Source: Enterobacter cancerogenus | Lineage (GTDB): Bacteria; Pseudomonadota; Gammaproteobacteria; Enterobacterales; Enterobacteriaceae | Direction of reading: 5' to 3' | Assembly: GCA_000773965.1 (NCBI GenBank) | Contig: JRUP01000002.1 | Span: 124,001 to 188,000, forward strand | DNA length: 64,000 nucleotides | In this document: in pieces, positions 51,654 through 61,542 of the stretch | Layout: every line of letters begins with the position of its first letter | Position numbering within the stretch: the first letter of the stretch is position 1 | Notes under the pieces: model-generated | Seen by the model: the letters and a program-made list of their open reading frames with translations, nothing else | Told to the model about the DNA's origin: nothing | Database searches by the model: none | Position numbers and translations under genes: made by a program

Positions 51654-51692
51654 TTTAATTTTTTAATCATAATATTTGCATATAAATTCATT
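51654..51692. promoter_or_regulatory. Predicted double ARG box (ArgR operator) of artJ
   Basis: Two 18-bp boxes are 3 bp apart. The right box (51675-51692) carries TGCAT-ATAA-ATTCA, which matches 9 of 10 arm positions of TGAAT-N4-ATTCA. The left (51654-51671) matches 7. The right box covers TATAAA, a likely -10. E. coli artJ is strongly repressed by ArgR with arginine. Confidence 0.6.
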
Positions 51693-51746
51693 TACTGGCA
51701 TCGTGTAACCCGTTCTATCTCTGGCATGGTTTACAGGAGTCACATA

Positions 51747-52478
51747 ATGAAAAAATGGATTGTTGCTGCGGCGCTGGCAACACTGGCAATGAATGCTTAT
51801 GCGGCGGAAAAAATTCGTTTCGCCTCTTCTGCGACCTATCCCCCGTTTGAATCCCTCGATCACGACAACCAAATCGTTGGCTTCGATATCGATCTGGCAA
51901 AAGCCTTATGCCAGCAAATGAAAGCGGATTGCACCTTCACCAATAACGCGTTTGACAGTCTGATCCCTTCGCTGAAGTTCCGTCGTTACGATGCGGTTAT
52001 CTCGGGTATGGATATTACCGCCGAGCGCAGCAAACAGGTCGATTTCACTCAGCCCTACTACGCCAATTCCGCGATTGTGATTGCACATAAAGGCCAGTAC
52101 ACCGACTTCAGCCAGCTGAAAGGCAAGCGTGTCGGCGTGGAGAATGGCACTACGCATCAGAAATACCTGCTGGAGAAACATCCTGAAGTGATCGCCGTGG
52201 CCTATGACAGCTACCAGAATGCGATTCTCGATCTGAAAAATGGTCGTCTGAACGGCGTGTTTGGCGATAGCGCGGTGGTGAATCAGTGGCTGAAGGCCAA
52301 CGACGATCTCAGCGCGGTGGGTGAGCATATCACCGATACCGAATACTTCGGCACCGGCTTAGGCATTGCGGTGCGCAAAGGCAATGCAACGCTACTGAAA
52401 GAGATGAATGACGCGCTGGTGGCGCTGAAAGCCGATGGCACCTGGCAGCAAATCAATCAGAAGTGGTTCCCGGAATAA
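51747..52478 (+). CDS. artJ: Arginine-binding periplasmic protein ArtJ
   Basis: High-affinity arginine-binding protein that works with ArtPQM. The start at 51747 (MKKWIVAAALATLAMNAYA) is preceded by CAGGAGT and gives 243 residues; the in-frame 51726 start adds MVYRSHI before the signal peptide. The signal is cleaved near residue 19. It is a close paralogue of artI, with shared blocks FDSLIPSLKFRRYDAV and VENGTTHQKYLLEKHP. Its separate promoter with ARG boxes fits arginine repression. Convergent with rlmC. Confidence 0.94.
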   Translation: MKKWIVAAALATLAMNAYAAEKIRFASSATYPPFESLDHDNQIVGFDIDLAKALCQQMKADCTFTNNAFDSLIPSLKFRRYDAVISGMDITAERSKQVDFTQPYYANSAIVIAHKGQYTDFSQLKGKRVGVENGTTHQKYLLEKHPEVIAVAYDSYQNAILDLKNGRLNGVFGDSAVVNQWLKANDDLSAVGEHITDTEYFGTGLGIAVRKGNATLLKEMNDALVALKADGTWQQINQKWFPE

Positions 52479-52541
52479 GCATTATGGAGCAGCGTGGCGT
52501 GCCATCTGGCAGGTTCTGCACGTCCTCAGTTCAGGCGGCGG

Positions 52542-53678
52542 CTACGCGGCTCCACCCTTCTTAATCAGCAACGTCAGCACTTCAAAGTGTGCGGTGTGTG
52601 GGAACATATCAAACAGCTGGACGCGGCTCACCGCGTAATCCGCCAGTCGCGCAATGTCCTGCGCCATCGTGCTGGGATTACAGCTCGAATAGAGAATGTA
52701 ATCTGGCGCCATCTCACTGAGATAAGCACACAACTCAGCCCCAATCCCGCGACGCGGTGGATTCACCAACACCAACTGTGGCACCTGCTCACGCGATGTG
52801 GCGAACTGGGTCGAATCCAGCGCGGCGAAACTCACCTTATCGAGTCCTAACTGTTCAGCCGACTGTTGCGCACAGGCAATGGCTTCCGCACTGATCTCAA
52901 TACCGGTCAGCTGCATCTCTGGCGTGGCACAGTGCAAGCCGAAACCGCCCACGCCGCAGAACAGATCCCACATGCTGGACACCGGCAGCTCTGCTACCCA
53001 ATCACGCGCCGTGGCATACAGATCGGCGGCGACCTGCGGGTTAGTCTGGAAGAAACTCTGCGGGCGAATATACAGCGGCACCTGATTGAAACACTCCGCC
53101 AGCGCCTGATCCGGCGTCAACGCAATCTCTTCATCCCCTTCCAGAATCGCCATATGCACCGGCTGAATATTGGCGGATATCACTTTCAACTGCGGCAACT
53201 GCTGCTGCAGCCAGGGTAAAGCCGCGCGTAACTGCTCAAGCTTGCTGGTGGATCGCAGCACAAACCGCAGCATCATGCCACCTTGCGAACTCTCGGTCAG
53301 CAGCAAGAATTTCAGTTCACCGCGTTTTCGCGCCACGTTGTAGGGCGTTAATCCGGCGCGGGCAATAAAGGGTTTCAGCACATCGAACACCGGCGCAAAG
53401 CTGGCGGGATAGAGCGGGCAATCACACAGATCAACTGGATCGCCATCACGCGCCACCATGCCAAAAATCGGCCGCTCAACGCTGCCGCTCACCACCATTT
53501 TGGCTTTATTACGAAAACCTTGCAGTGCGGAGGTCACCGGCGGTAAATACTCGGCCACTGCGGTCTGCGACAGTAACTGCTCGAGTAGCGACTGCTTCTC
53601 GCTGAGCTGCTGCGGATAGGGTTTCTCCAGCCACTGGCACGAACGACAGCGACCGGCATCATAAAGCGCGCAATGCAT
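52542..53678 (-). CDS. rlmC: 23S rRNA (uracil-747-C5)-methyltransferase RlmC
   Basis: SAM-dependent, iron-sulfur-containing RNA methyltransferase that makes m5U747 in 23S rRNA. It has 378 residues (E. coli 375). The 4Fe-4S cysteines are visible as C3, C11, C14 and one in [10 protein letters not shown] near residue 85. The SAM motif is [13 protein letters not shown], and the catalytic cysteine sits in [12 protein letters not shown]. No clear terminator separates it from convergent artJ, only 63 bp away. Confidence 0.95.
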   Translation of the reverse strand: MHCALYDAGRCRSCQWLEKPYPQQLSEKQSLLEQLLSQTAVAEYLPPVTSALQGFRNKAKMVVSGSVERPIFGMVARDGDPVDLCDCPLYPASFAPVFDVLKPFIARAGLTPYNVARKRGELKFLLLTESSQGGMMLRFVLRSTSKLEQLRAALPWLQQQLPQLKVISANIQPVHMAILEGDEEIALTPDQALAECFNQVPLYIRPQSFFQTNPQVAADLYATARDWVAELPVSSMWDLFCGVGGFGLHCATPEMQLTGIEISAEAIACAQQSAEQLGLDKVSFAALDSTQFATSREQVPQLVLVNPPRRGIGAELCAYLSEMAPDYILYSSCNPSTMAQDIARLADYAVSRVQLFDMFPHTAHFEVLTLLIKKGGAA

Positions 53679-53726
53679 GGAAAGGCCTGTATTCAGAATC
53701 GGGAGAAAAATCGGGGGCAGATTGTA

Positions 53727-54191
53727 TCACCGGGCGCGGAAAAATGCGCGACTGCTGGCCGGCACAAACAACAGCAGTAACACCAGCGCATCCGGCACTT
53801 TCTGCATCAGCGTGTGATGAATGATCTGTGCATTAGTCTCACCGGGAATACTGAAGATTTCCGGGTAGATCCACCCAACGGACGCCATCAGCATATAACC
53901 GAGCACGATAATTTGCGCCATCACATAACCCCATCGTCCGCGATTGCTACCGCGCAACAGGGTAAAGGCACAGCGTAGTTCAAACAGAAAGATCAGCTGA
54001 CTGGCGATAAAAATTAGCGTGGAATCCCACGCCTGCGCGCTGCGGTGGACAAAGTTAGCCATTTCGTCGTAACCCAGTTCATTGGCCAGCATCAGCACGC
54101 TGAGACAGCGTGTGGCAATAATGGCGATCCCCGCCACCATCACCGGTGCAGGCGTAGAATTTGCCATCGCGTTTTTGAGGGTTTCCGACAT
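53727..54191 (-). CDS. ybjO: YbjO, inner-membrane protein (DUF2593)
   Basis: Predicted inner-membrane protein of 154 residues (E. coli 162) with four hydrophobic segments, and no known function. Recognised by LSVLMLANELGYDEMANFV, LRCAFTLLRGSNRGRWGYV and VGWIYPEIFSIPGETNAQII. It lies between rlmC and potI, as in E. coli, and is separated from potI by a terminator. Confidence 0.85.
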   Translation of the reverse strand: MSETLKNAMANSTPAPVMVAGIAIIATRCLSVLMLANELGYDEMANFVHRSAQAWDSTLIFIASQLIFLFELRCAFTLLRGSNRGRWGYVMAQIIVLGYMLMASVGWIYPEIFSIPGETNAQIIHHTLMQKVPDALVLLLLFVPASSRAFFRAR

Positions 54192-54210
54192 GGTTTGACT
54201 CCGTAACCAT

Positions 54211-54241
54211 AAAAAAACGGGCCATTAAACCGGCCCGTTAT
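54211..54241 (-). terminator. Rho-independent terminator of potFGHI
   Basis: ACGGGCC pairs with GGCCCGT (54217-54223 with 54232-54238), followed on the minus strand by seven T residues. It lies 24 bp past the potI stop and ends the putrescine operon. Confidence 0.92.
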
Positions 54242-54264
54242 TATATTGGCAAATGTTACGGCTT

Positions 54265-55110
54265 TCAGCCACGTTTAGCTTTCTGAATATCGCGTAAACG
54301 TTGCTTTTCTTCGTGCGCCATAAAGCGCCAGGCGATGAAACCGACCAGGCCGACGACAAACAAAATTAGCGAGGCTAACGCATTGATCTCTGGATTGACG
54401 CCGCGTCGCACGGTAGCAAAGATCGCCATCGGCAGCGTGGTGGCGCCCGGCCCGGTAACGAAGCTGGCAATCACCAGATCATCGAGTGACAGCGTAAAGG
54501 CCAGCAGCCAGCCGGTGACAATTGCCGGAGCAATCATTGGCACGGTAATCACGAAGAACACTTTGAGCGGCGTTGCCCCGAGATCCATCGCCGCCTCTTC
54601 AATGGAACGATCCAATTCACGCAGACGTGAGTTGATCACCACTGACACATAAGCGGTACAGAAAGTGACGTGCGCCAGCCAGATGGTGAGCATGCCGCGA
54701 TCGCTTGGCCAGCCAAAGGTGTTGCCCATTGCTACAAACAGCAGCAGCAGTGACAACCCGGTGATCACATCCGGCATGACCAGCGGTGCGGTGAGCATAA
54801 ATGCAAAACCGCTATGCCCACGGAAACGGCCGAAACGCACGATGATCACCGCCGCCATGGTACCCAACACCACCGCCATGGTGGCCGAGAGCGCGGCGAT
54901 GGTCAGGCTGAGGCCAACGGCATCCAGCATCGCATCGTCCTGGAACAGCACTTTGTACCAGTGGAATGAGAAGCTCTCCCATACGGTGACCAACTGCGAG
55001 CTGTTGAAGGAGTAAACCACCAGCAGCAGCATCGGCGCGTACAGGAACAGGAAGCATGCGGCCAAAATCGCCGTACGCCATGGAGAGCGAATGGTCGGTA
55101 ACTGATTCAT
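54265..55110 (-). CDS. potI: Putrescine ABC transporter permease PotI
   Basis: Second inner-membrane permease of the PotFGHI putrescine importer. It has 281 residues, as in E. coli, with six membrane segments. The EAA loop EEAAMDLGATPLKVFFVITV contacts PotG. Its start overlaps the potH stop by 4 bp, so the two permeases are translationally coupled. Last gene of the operon. Confidence 0.96.
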   Translation of the reverse strand: MNQLPTIRSPWRTAILAACFLFLYAPMLLLVVYSFNSSQLVTVWESFSFHWYKVLFQDDAMLDAVGLSLTIAALSATMAVVLGTMAAVIIVRFGRFRGHSGFAFMLTAPLVMPDVITGLSLLLLFVAMGNTFGWPSDRGMLTIWLAHVTFCTAYVSVVINSRLRELDRSIEEAAMDLGATPLKVFFVITVPMIAPAIVTGWLLAFTLSLDDLVIASFVTGPGATTLPMAIFATVRRGVNPEINALASLILFVVGLVGFIAWRFMAHEEKQRLRDIQKAKRG

Positions 55111-56063
55111 TCCTTCTCTCCTAACTCACGGTTTTGATGTTTGTGGAACCAGATGATCGGCAGAATCAGAATCAACAGGATAATCACCGCCAGCGCCGAA
55201 GCCACCGGCCAGTCACGGTTGTTAAAGAACTCCTGCCACAGGATACGGCCGATCATGATGCTGTCCGGCCCTCCCAGCAGTTCTGGGATCACGTACTCGC
55301 CCACCGCCGGAATAAACACCAGCATCGAACCGGCGATAATCCCGCCTTTGGTCAACGGCACAATCACGCTAAAGAAGGTTTTCAGTGGACGCGCACCCAG
55401 ATCCAGCGAGGCCTCGACCAGCGAGTAGTCGATACGGGTTAGCGCGGTATAGATCGGCAACACCATAAACGGCAGATAGCAGTAAACGATACCGATATAC
55501 ACCGCGGTATTGGTGTAAAGAATCACCAGCGGGTGATCGATAACCCCCAGCCACATCAGGAAGCGGTTAAGAATGCCGTTGTTGTTCAGCAAACCCATCC
55601 ATGCGTACACACGCACCAGGAACGAGGTCCAGGAGGGCAAGATCACCAGCAACAGCAGGATGGTGCGCATTGAAGGTTTACTGTGCGCCACCGCCCACGC
55701 CAGCGGATATCCGATCAGCAGACAAATCACGGTAGAAATCGCCGCCACCTTGAGCGAAGTCAGATAGGCTTCGGCATACAGCGGATCATCCGTCAATGTG
55801 ATGTAGTTACCAAGATTCAGCACCAGGTTAAGCTGATCATCGGCCCAGGTCACCAGATCGGTGTAAGGCGGAATGGCGCGCGCAATGTCGGCGAAACTGA
55901 TCTTCAGGACGATCAGGAACGGCAGCAGAAACAGCAGGATCAGCCACAGGTAAGGCAGTGCGATCACCAGCTTGCGGCCATGCAGCATTTTAATGCGCGT
56001 GCCCCAGCGCTGCAGCGGTGTGCCCACCACTTCCGGCTCGCTGCGTTGAGAAATCTGGCTCAT
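55107..56063 (-). CDS. potH: Putrescine ABC transporter permease PotH
   Basis: First permease of the PotFGHI system, 318 residues (E. coli 317), six membrane segments. The EAA loop is VEASLDLGARPLKTFFSVIV. It begins 9 bp after potG and overlaps potI by 4 bp. It pairs with PotI to form the membrane channel through which putrescine bound by PotF passes. Confidence 0.96.
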   Translation of the reverse strand: MSQISQRSEPEVVGTPLQRWGTRIKMLHGRKLVIALPYLWLILLFLLPFLIVLKISFADIARAIPPYTDLVTWADDQLNLVLNLGNYITLTDDPLYAEAYLTSLKVAAISTVICLLIGYPLAWAVAHSKPSMRTILLLLVILPSWTSFLVRVYAWMGLLNNNGILNRFLMWLGVIDHPLVILYTNTAVYIGIVYCYLPFMVLPIYTALTRIDYSLVEASLDLGARPLKTFFSVIVPLTKGGIIAGSMLVFIPAVGEYVIPELLGGPDSIMIGRILWQEFFNNRDWPVASALAVIILLILILPIIWFHKHQNRELGEKE

Positions 56064-56072
56064 TACGCCTCC

Positions 56073-57206
56073 TTAAACCGTCAGAACCACACAGCTGTCG
56101 GCATCCCAGCACAGGCGAACTTCATCACCCCATGTTGGCGCACCTTTGCGGTAGCGATGTGCATTCTGCAGCTGCGCGCTGATCATCTGACCACTGCGCA
56201 GGCGAACGTGATAAATCGACAGGTCACCGAGATAGGCGATATGCACCACTTCGCCGACGGCAAAGTTGCAGCCATCTGCCGGTACGTCTTCGCACAGCAT
56301 CACTTTTTCCGGACGCAGCGCGACGTGCACCGGCACGTTATCGATGATGGAGACATCAGTCTGCACTTTTAGCGGATGCACCAGGCCCGGTGCATCAATC
56401 ACCACGCCATCTTCAGCACGCTCGCGCAGCAGGCCGTCAAACACGTTGACCGATCCAATAAACTCGGCGCTATAGCGGCTGGTAGGATGCTCGTAGATCT
56501 CTTCCGGCTCACCAATCTGCACGAACTTACCGCGGTTCATGATGGCAATACGACCGGCCATGGTCATGGCTTCTTCCTGGTCGTGCGTCACCATCACGCA
56601 GGTCGCGCCGACGCGCTCCAGAATATCCACCACTTCGTGCTGCATGCGGTCGCGCAGTTTCTTATCCAGCGCGCCCATCGGCTCATCCAGCAGCAGCAGT
56701 TTGGGGCGTTTCGCCAGGCTACGCGCCAGCGCCACGCGCTGACGCTGACCGCCGGAAAGCTGATGCGGTTTACGTTTAGCAAATTCCTGCATATGCACCA
56801 GCGTCAGCATTTCGGCCACGCGGCTGCTGATTTCGCCTTTAGGCAATTTATCCTGCTTCAGTCCAAAGGCAATGTTCTGTTCCACCGTCATATGCGGGAA
56901 CAGCGCGTAGGACTGGAACATCATATTGATCGGGCGCTGATAAGGCGGAACGTGCGACAGGTCTTGCCCATCCAGCACAATCTGCCCGCTGGTCGGTGGC
57001 TCAAAGCCCGCCAGCATGCGCAGCAAGGTCGATTTACCACAGCCGGAAGCACCCAGCAGGGCAAAAATCTCACCTTTATAAATGGTCAGGCTGACATCAT
57101 CTACGGCGTGCTGGCCGTCAAAAGATTTGGTCAGGTTGCGAATTTCCAGCAGCGGCGTTAACGCCTTAGCCGTTTTATTTGGGGGGCGGGGAATCGCGTC
57201 GTTCAC
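56073..57206 (-). CDS. potG: Putrescine ABC transporter ATPase PotG
   Basis: ATPase of the putrescine importer. I place the start at GTG 57206, giving 377 residues that begin NDAIPRPPNKTAK after the initiator, exactly as in E. coli. GGAG lies 8 bp upstream of this GTG, whereas the ATG at 57212 is only 2 bp from it, and the still longer frame to 57266 is not conserved. Walker A GASGCGKST, signature [15 protein letters not shown], Walker B LLLDEPMGALD. A C-terminal TOBE-type regulatory domain follows. Confidence 0.95.
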   Translation of the reverse strand: MNDAIPRPPNKTAKALTPLLEIRNLTKSFDGQHAVDDVSLTIYKGEIFALLGASGCGKSTLLRMLAGFEPPTSGQIVLDGQDLSHVPPYQRPINMMFQSYALFPHMTVEQNIAFGLKQDKLPKGEISSRVAEMLTLVHMQEFAKRKPHQLSGGQRQRVALARSLAKRPKLLLLDEPMGALDKKLRDRMQHEVVDILERVGATCVMVTHDQEEAMTMAGRIAIMNRGKFVQIGEPEEIYEHPTSRYSAEFIGSVNVFDGLLRERAEDGVVIDAPGLVHPLKVQTDVSIIDNVPVHVALRPEKVMLCEDVPADGCNFAVGEVVHIAYLGDLSIYHVRLRSGQMISAQLQNAHRYRKGAPTWGDEVRLCWDADSCVVLTV

Positions 57207-57325
57207 TAACATTTCTCCGGCGCTAAGCGGTGTAGCGCGGCACAGCCAGCCGCTAAAATGGCACAACAGAGGCCATCACCGCACCTCTGTTGTCGTCTTC
57301 AGGTAACGAATCCGTTTAGAACGAA

Positions 57326-58435
57326 TTACTTACCACTTTTTACTTTAGTCCATGCACGGGTGCGCGCACGATCCAGTTTCGGATCCTGGACTTTGAGCAC
57401 AAACAGCTTGGCCATCGCATCCGGCGTTGGGAAGATGCCCGGATTGTTGCGCACATCCGCATTGATCAATGGCAGTGACGCCTTGTTGCCGTTGGCGTAG
57501 TTCATCTTGTTAGAGACATCCGCGATCACTTTTGGATCCATGATGTAGTTCAGCCACTGATAGGCTGCATCCAGATTCTTCGCGTCTTTCGGAATCGCCA
57601 TCATATCGAAGAAGGCCAGAGCGCCCTCTTTCGGCACGCTGTAACCCAGGTGCACACCGTTGTTGGCTTTGGCTGCACGATCTTTCGCCTGCAGGATATC
57701 GCCAGACCAACCGATCGCCACACAGATGTTGCCATTCGCCAGGTCGTTAATGTACTGAGACGAGTGGAAGTAGCGGATATTAGGACGCAGCTTCAGCAGC
57801 AGATCGGTCGCGGCGCCGGTGTAATCTTTGGCGTCTGAACTGTTCGGATCTTTGCCGAGGTAGTTCAGCACGGTGGCGAAAATCTCTTCTGGTGCATCAA
57901 GGAAGGAAACACCACAGCTTTTCAGTTTTTCCAGGTTTTCTGGTTTCAGCACCAGATCCCAGCTGTTGACTGGCGCATCAGTACCCAGAGCGGCTTTCAC
58001 CTTATCGACGTTGTAGCCGATACCGGTGGTGCCCCACAGATACGGAATCGCGTATTTGTTCCCCGGATCGTGTTGCGCGACTTTCGCCATCAAATCAGGA
58101 TCGAGGTTTTTGTAGTTTGGCAGCTTGCTCTTATCCAGCTCCTGGAAAACGCCTGATTGCAGTTGGCGTGCAAGGAAGCTGGAGGAAGGCACCACAACGT
58201 CATAGCCGGTAGAACCCGCCATCAGCTTGCCTTCCAACACTTCGTTGGAATCGAACACGTCGTAGACCACTTTGATACCGGTCTGCTTTTCAAAATTCGG
58301 CACGGTGTCGGCCGAGATATAATCTGACCAGTTATATACGTGCAGCGTTTTATCTTCTGCCTGAGCACCAGCGGCCGCAGCCATCAGCACACCAGCAACC
58401 ACACCTGGCAACCATTTTTTACGTTGGTTGAACAT
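57326..58435 (-). CDS. potF: Putrescine-binding periplasmic protein PotF
   Basis: Solute-binding protein of PotFGHI, 369 residues (E. coli 370). The start at 58435 ([19 protein letters not shown]) has a perfect AGGAGG 9 bp upstream. In-frame ATGs at 58444 and 58474 are open, but the first directly abuts the Shine-Dalgarno. A signal peptide of about 26 residues ends at [20 protein letters not shown] contains the conserved Trp and Ser of the ligand pocket. It is first in potFGHI. Confidence 0.96.
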   Translation of the reverse strand: MFNQRKKWLPGVVAGVLMAAAAGAQAEDKTLHVYNWSDYISADTVPNFEKQTGIKVVYDVFDSNEVLEGKLMAGSTGYDVVVPSSSFLARQLQSGVFQELDKSKLPNYKNLDPDLMAKVAQHDPGNKYAIPYLWGTTGIGYNVDKVKAALGTDAPVNSWDLVLKPENLEKLKSCGVSFLDAPEEIFATVLNYLGKDPNSSDAKDYTGAATDLLLKLRPNIRYFHSSQYINDLANGNICVAIGWSGDILQAKDRAAKANNGVHLGYSVPKEGALAFFDMMAIPKDAKNLDAAYQWLNYIMDPKVIADVSNKMNYANGNKASLPLINADVRNNPGIFPTPDAMAKLFVLKVQDPKLDRARTRAWTKVKSGK

Positions 58436-58805
58436 GTTTTCCATCCTCCTGAGGGGGTCATCACAACGCTGCATACACGCGATCCGGACGTTGCGTTTTC
58501 TGTTTAATCACAGGCACACAATGAATCAATATTCAGCGGGAGTTTAATAGCAAAAACCTATACCTGTGCTGAGGTTGCACGTCTCAAGCAGCCCCGCAAG
58601 AATAGCCCCCCTGATTCAGGCGTGCCAGATCCCAGCGTAAAAAACGCCTTTTTGCGATAAGTTATGCATGTTTCTGCTATGGGCTTTGGCACTAGTGGCA
58701 TAAAGCACGACTAATATCTGGCAATAAAGGGCAAAATGCAGAATAAAAAGTGGTGGAGCTAAAATGAAAACTGCCGCAAAAAGCGGCAGTTAGCGAGGCG
58801 GGAAG
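58436..58805. other. potF-ybjN intergenic region
   Basis: A 370-bp region that carries the potF promoter and, at its right end, the ybjN terminator. A weak sigma-54-like element is noted in the findings. No open frame shows family resemblance. Confidence 0.6.
58762..58791 (-). terminator. Rho-independent terminator of ybjN
   Basis: CTGCCGC and GCGGCAG form a 7-bp stem around AAAAA (58771-58789), extended by an A-T pair, with TTTTCATTTT following on the minus strand. It lies 15 bp past the ybjN stop. Confidence 0.85.
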
Positions 58806-59288
58806 TTAGTGCAGCATGGCGTGACTGCTGGAACTGGGCTGTCGTTCCTCTTCTTCTTCGCCCACCATCAAAAGATTGTTGGCAAAAGCTTCCATGATCA
58901 CCATGGAAACGCCCTCTTCACTTTGCTTCATAAAGTGCGAGAATTGGCCGAAGGTTAAGCCGGCAGTGGTACTGATCGACTGGCAGACAATCAGCTTGGG
59001 CAGATTGTCATCCTGAATATCGATAAAGGCTTTCACCGTAAGCGAACTGGCATTGATCTGCGATAAATCGCCGACCAAAGGAATCAGCGCTGTGGGTTTC
59101 ACTTCCGCGAGAGCCGAGAAGAGGATGACGTTGTCCACCAGGTCGATTTTTGCATCAAACACCCCGTCAAAATTCTGCATGTGCGGCAGGTGCAGTGCCT
59201 GACAGGCATCGCATTCGAACCAGGTGATATTTTGTTGATCCAGCCAGCGACGCAGGATGTCGATGTCAGGAACGACCAGTGAATCCAT
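58806..59288 (-). CDS. ybjN: YbjN, T3SS-chaperone-like sensor/regulatory protein
   Basis: A 160-residue cytosolic protein (E. coli 158) with the type III secretion chaperone-like fold of the YbjN family. In E. coli it affects motility, biofilm and stress responses when over- or under-produced. Segments FECDACQALHLPHMQNFDGV and INASSLTVKAFIDIQDDN are nearly invariant. Last gene of ybjC-nfsA-rimK-ybjN, 86 bp after rimK. The mechanism is unknown. Confidence 0.92.
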   Translation of the reverse strand: MDSLVVPDIDILRRWLDQQNITWFECDACQALHLPHMQNFDGVFDAKIDLVDNVILFSALAEVKPTALIPLVGDLSQINASSLTVKAFIDIQDDNLPKLIVCQSISTTAGLTFGQFSHFMKQSEEGVSMVIMEAFANNLLMVGEEEEERQPSSSSHAMLH

Positions 59289-59374
59289 CGTTATGTCCTG
59301 TGGGGTGAAGAAATAAGCGCCTTAGCTTACGGAAAAAGTCTATCTGATGCCACGAAAACCACGTAAAAGCGCGC

Positions 59375-60277
59375 CTAGCCCCCGGTTTTAAGACGATAGC
59401 CGGGGCAAGCATGCGCTTCTACCCAGTTAATCATCATGGAAGCAATGTCCAGACCGGTGATGCCTTCAATGCCCTCAAGCCCTGGCGAGGCATTCACCTC
59501 CATCACCAGTGGGCCGCGATTGGCACGTAAAATATCCACTCCTGCCACTTCCAGTCCCAGCGTGGATGCGGCTTTCACCGCGATTTCGCGCTCTTGTTCC
59601 GTGATAGTGACGACATGCGCTTTACCACCACGATGGAGATTGGAGCGAAAATCCCCCTCTTTCGCTTCACGCTCAATCGATGCCACCACCTCATTGCCGA
59701 TCACCAGGCAGCGAATATCTCGCCCCTGCGCTTCTTTGATAAATTCCTGCACCAGAATATGGGCATTAAGGCCACGAAAGGCATCGATCACGCTCTCTGC
59801 CGCCTGGCGAGTTTCCGCCAGCACCACGCCAATCCCCTGCGTGCCCTCCACCAGTTTCACCACCAGCGGCGCACCGCCGACCATGGCAATCACATCCTGG
59901 GTATCGTCAGGCGAAGAGGCAAAACCGGTGATGGGCATATCAATGCCTTCCCGCGCCAGCAACTGCAGCGAACGCAGCTTGTCACGCGCCCGGGTGATGG
60001 CGACCGATTCATTCAGTGGATAGCTGCCCAACATCTCAAACTGGCGCAGCACCGCCGTGCCATAAAAGGTGGTCGCCGTCCCAATACGCGGGATAACGGC
60101 ATCAAAATGACCCAGTGCTTCGCCACGATAATGCACCGCGGGCGAATCGGAGTTGATGTTCATGTAGCAGGAGAGCGGATCGATCATCTGCACCTGATGG
60201 CCACGCTCTTCTGCGGCGTCACGCAGACGCTTACACGAATATAGCGTTCCATCGCGTGTGAGAATGGCCATTTTCAT
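59375..60277 (-). CDS. rimK: Ribosomal protein S6 glutamate ligase RimK
   Basis: ATP-grasp ligase that adds glutamates to the C-terminus of ribosomal protein S6 and can make poly-alpha-glutamate. It has 300 residues, as in E. coli. The ATP-grasp domain begins near residue 100, with [20 protein letters not shown] the nucleotide-binding stretch. The metal ligands lie in [15 protein letters not shown]. It begins 17 bp after nfsA in the same operon. Confidence 0.96.
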   Translation of the reverse strand: MKMAILTRDGTLYSCKRLRDAAEERGHQVQMIDPLSCYMNINSDSPAVHYRGEALGHFDAVIPRIGTATTFYGTAVLRQFEMLGSYPLNESVAITRARDKLRSLQLLAREGIDMPITGFASSPDDTQDVIAMVGGAPLVVKLVEGTQGIGVVLAETRQAAESVIDAFRGLNAHILVQEFIKEAQGRDIRCLVIGNEVVASIEREAKEGDFRSNLHRGGKAHVVTITEQEREIAVKAASTLGLEVAGVDILRANRGPLVMEVNASPGLEGIEGITGLDIASMMINWVEAHACPGYRLKTGG

Positions 60278-60294
60278 TGCAGAATTCCTTGTGC

Positions 60295-61017
60295 TTAGCG
60301 CGTTGCCCAGCCCTGTTGATGCAGATAATCCAGCATAAACGGACGTGTTTCTTTGATGATCAGGCGTTGAATCAGTTCGCTCCAGGTTTCCGAACGCTGG
60401 TTGCTGTCACGCTGCTGATAATAAGCGGTGATTTGGTTATCGTACTGGGCCAGCACACTTTTATCGACAGGCTGATAACGATTTTCATGCACCAACATTG
60501 CCGCTGGCATACGCGGTTTCACATCGGGTGCAGAGGCTGGATGGCCGATGCAGAAGCCAAACAGTGGCAGCACAAATTTCGGCAGTTCCAGCAAATCGGT
60601 GACTTGCGCGATACTGTTACGGATACCACCAATAAACACGCCACCCAGCCCCAGCGATTCCGCCGCGACCATGGCGTTTTGTGCCATTAATGCAGTATCG
60701 ACACAACCCAACAGCAGTTGCTCAGCGCGTCCGAGATGCGCATCCGGGCAAATCTGCTGATGACGATTAAAGTCGGCACAAAACACCCAAAACTCAGCGG
60801 CGGCACTCACCCATGGCTGCCCGCCGGTGAGTTGCACCAGCTGATCACGCTTTTCCTGGTCGGTAATGCGAATAATCGAGGAGCATTGTAAAAAACTGGA
60901 GGTCGAGGCCGCTTGTGCTGCAGCAATGATCGCGCTGCGCTGAGCATCATCAATGCCCTGCTCGGTAAAGGCGCGAATGGAACGGTGGCTGCACAGTAAA
61001 TCGATGGTCGGCGTCAT
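60295..61017 (-). CDS. nfsA: Oxygen-insensitive NADPH nitroreductase NfsA
   Basis: FMN-dependent, NADPH-specific group A nitroreductase, 240 residues as in E. coli. It reduces nitroaromatics and nitrofurans by two-electron steps and also chromate and quinones. The start [19 protein letters not shown] and the FMN-contacting [12 protein letters not shown] and [15 protein letters not shown] are visible. It lies 12 bp after ybjC; in E. coli this operon is in the SoxRS/MarA regulon. Loss of such enzymes gives nitrofuran resistance. Confidence 0.97.
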   Translation of the reverse strand: MTPTIDLLCSHRSIRAFTEQGIDDAQRSAIIAAAQAASTSSFLQCSSIIRITDQEKRDQLVQLTGGQPWVSAAAEFWVFCADFNRHQQICPDAHLGRAEQLLLGCVDTALMAQNAMVAAESLGLGGVFIGGIRNSIAQVTDLLELPKFVLPLFGFCIGHPASAPDVKPRMPAAMLVHENRYQPVDKSVLAQYDNQITAYYQQRDSNQRSETWSELIQRLIIKETRPFMLDYLHQQGWATR

Positions 61018-61029
61018 AATCCTCTCCGG

Positions 61030-61281
61030 TTACTTCTTTTTGTGGTTGTGATTGAACAACTGCGGCGCCATCGCCCGCGCCGTGCGCCACATCATCAGCC
61101 AGGCGGCAGGCAGCATCAGCGCAATGCCAAGGAAAAACAGCAGCGTCGCCAGTGACTTCTGCGCGATAAAATCGGGTGCCGCGATCCAGCCATTAACCAG
61201 TAATAGCGCGCCAATCACTGCGAGCACGCCAAGGACTTCCAACAGCAGAACCGGTTTCGGCAACGTGGCCAGATTACGCAT
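61030..61281 (-). CDS. ybjC: YbjC, small inner-membrane protein
   Basis: An 83-residue protein (E. coli 95) with two hydrophobic segments at about residues 8-30 and 42-66. Function unknown. It matches the YbjC pattern (KPVLLLEVLGVLAVIGALLL; MLPAAWLMMWRTARAMAPQL). It heads the operon ybjC-nfsA-rimK-ybjN, so it carries the stress-inducible promoter in E. coli, and is divergent from grxA across 261 bp. Confidence 0.85.
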   Translation of the reverse strand: MRNLATLPKPVLLLEVLGVLAVIGALLLVNGWIAAPDFIAQKSLATLLFFLGIALMLPAAWLMMWRTARAMAPQLFNHNHKKK

Positions 61282-61412
61282 GGGCGATTTCCTCAGTTGC
61301 TCAATTTGTTAGTCGCATTTTAGACCCGAATATTTCGCTCTGCAGCAAGGCACAGCTCTCCCCAGCGACTTAGCTGGAGTAAAACGTGTCTGCGCAGTGA
61401 AGTATGATGGGC

Positions 61413-61449
61413 ATAGATTGCGGCCATTAGAGTAACAGGCATTTTCTTC
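61413..61449 (+). promoter_or_regulatory. Candidate OxyR site upstream of grxA
   Basis: ATAGATTGCGGCCAT (61413-61427) matches 8 of 10 positions of the OxyR half-site ATAG-N-T-N3-A-N-CTAT. A weaker half (5 of 10) follows 7 bp later at 61435-61449, the spacing of the full OxyR motif. It ends next to TTGCTT (61451-61456), a possible -35, the usual activator position. grxA is OxyR-induced in E. coli. Confidence 0.35.
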
Positions 61450-61542
61450 TTTGCTTAAGCAGGATGGGCGGGCATGATGTTAGCCATTATTCACGCTGTA
61501 ATGTGAAACTGGTCACAAAACAGCAGCGGAAGGAGAGAAGCA

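Noticed and set aside
56376..57161. 261-codon open frame antisense to potG
   Set aside because: The potG reading frame is complete with all ABC motifs. The antisense frame shows no conserved motif and no ribosome site.
58685..58700. GGCACTAGTGGC palindrome upstream of potF as an NtrC site
   Set aside because: It does not fit the NtrC consensus arms and spacing well enough, and only one copy is visible.
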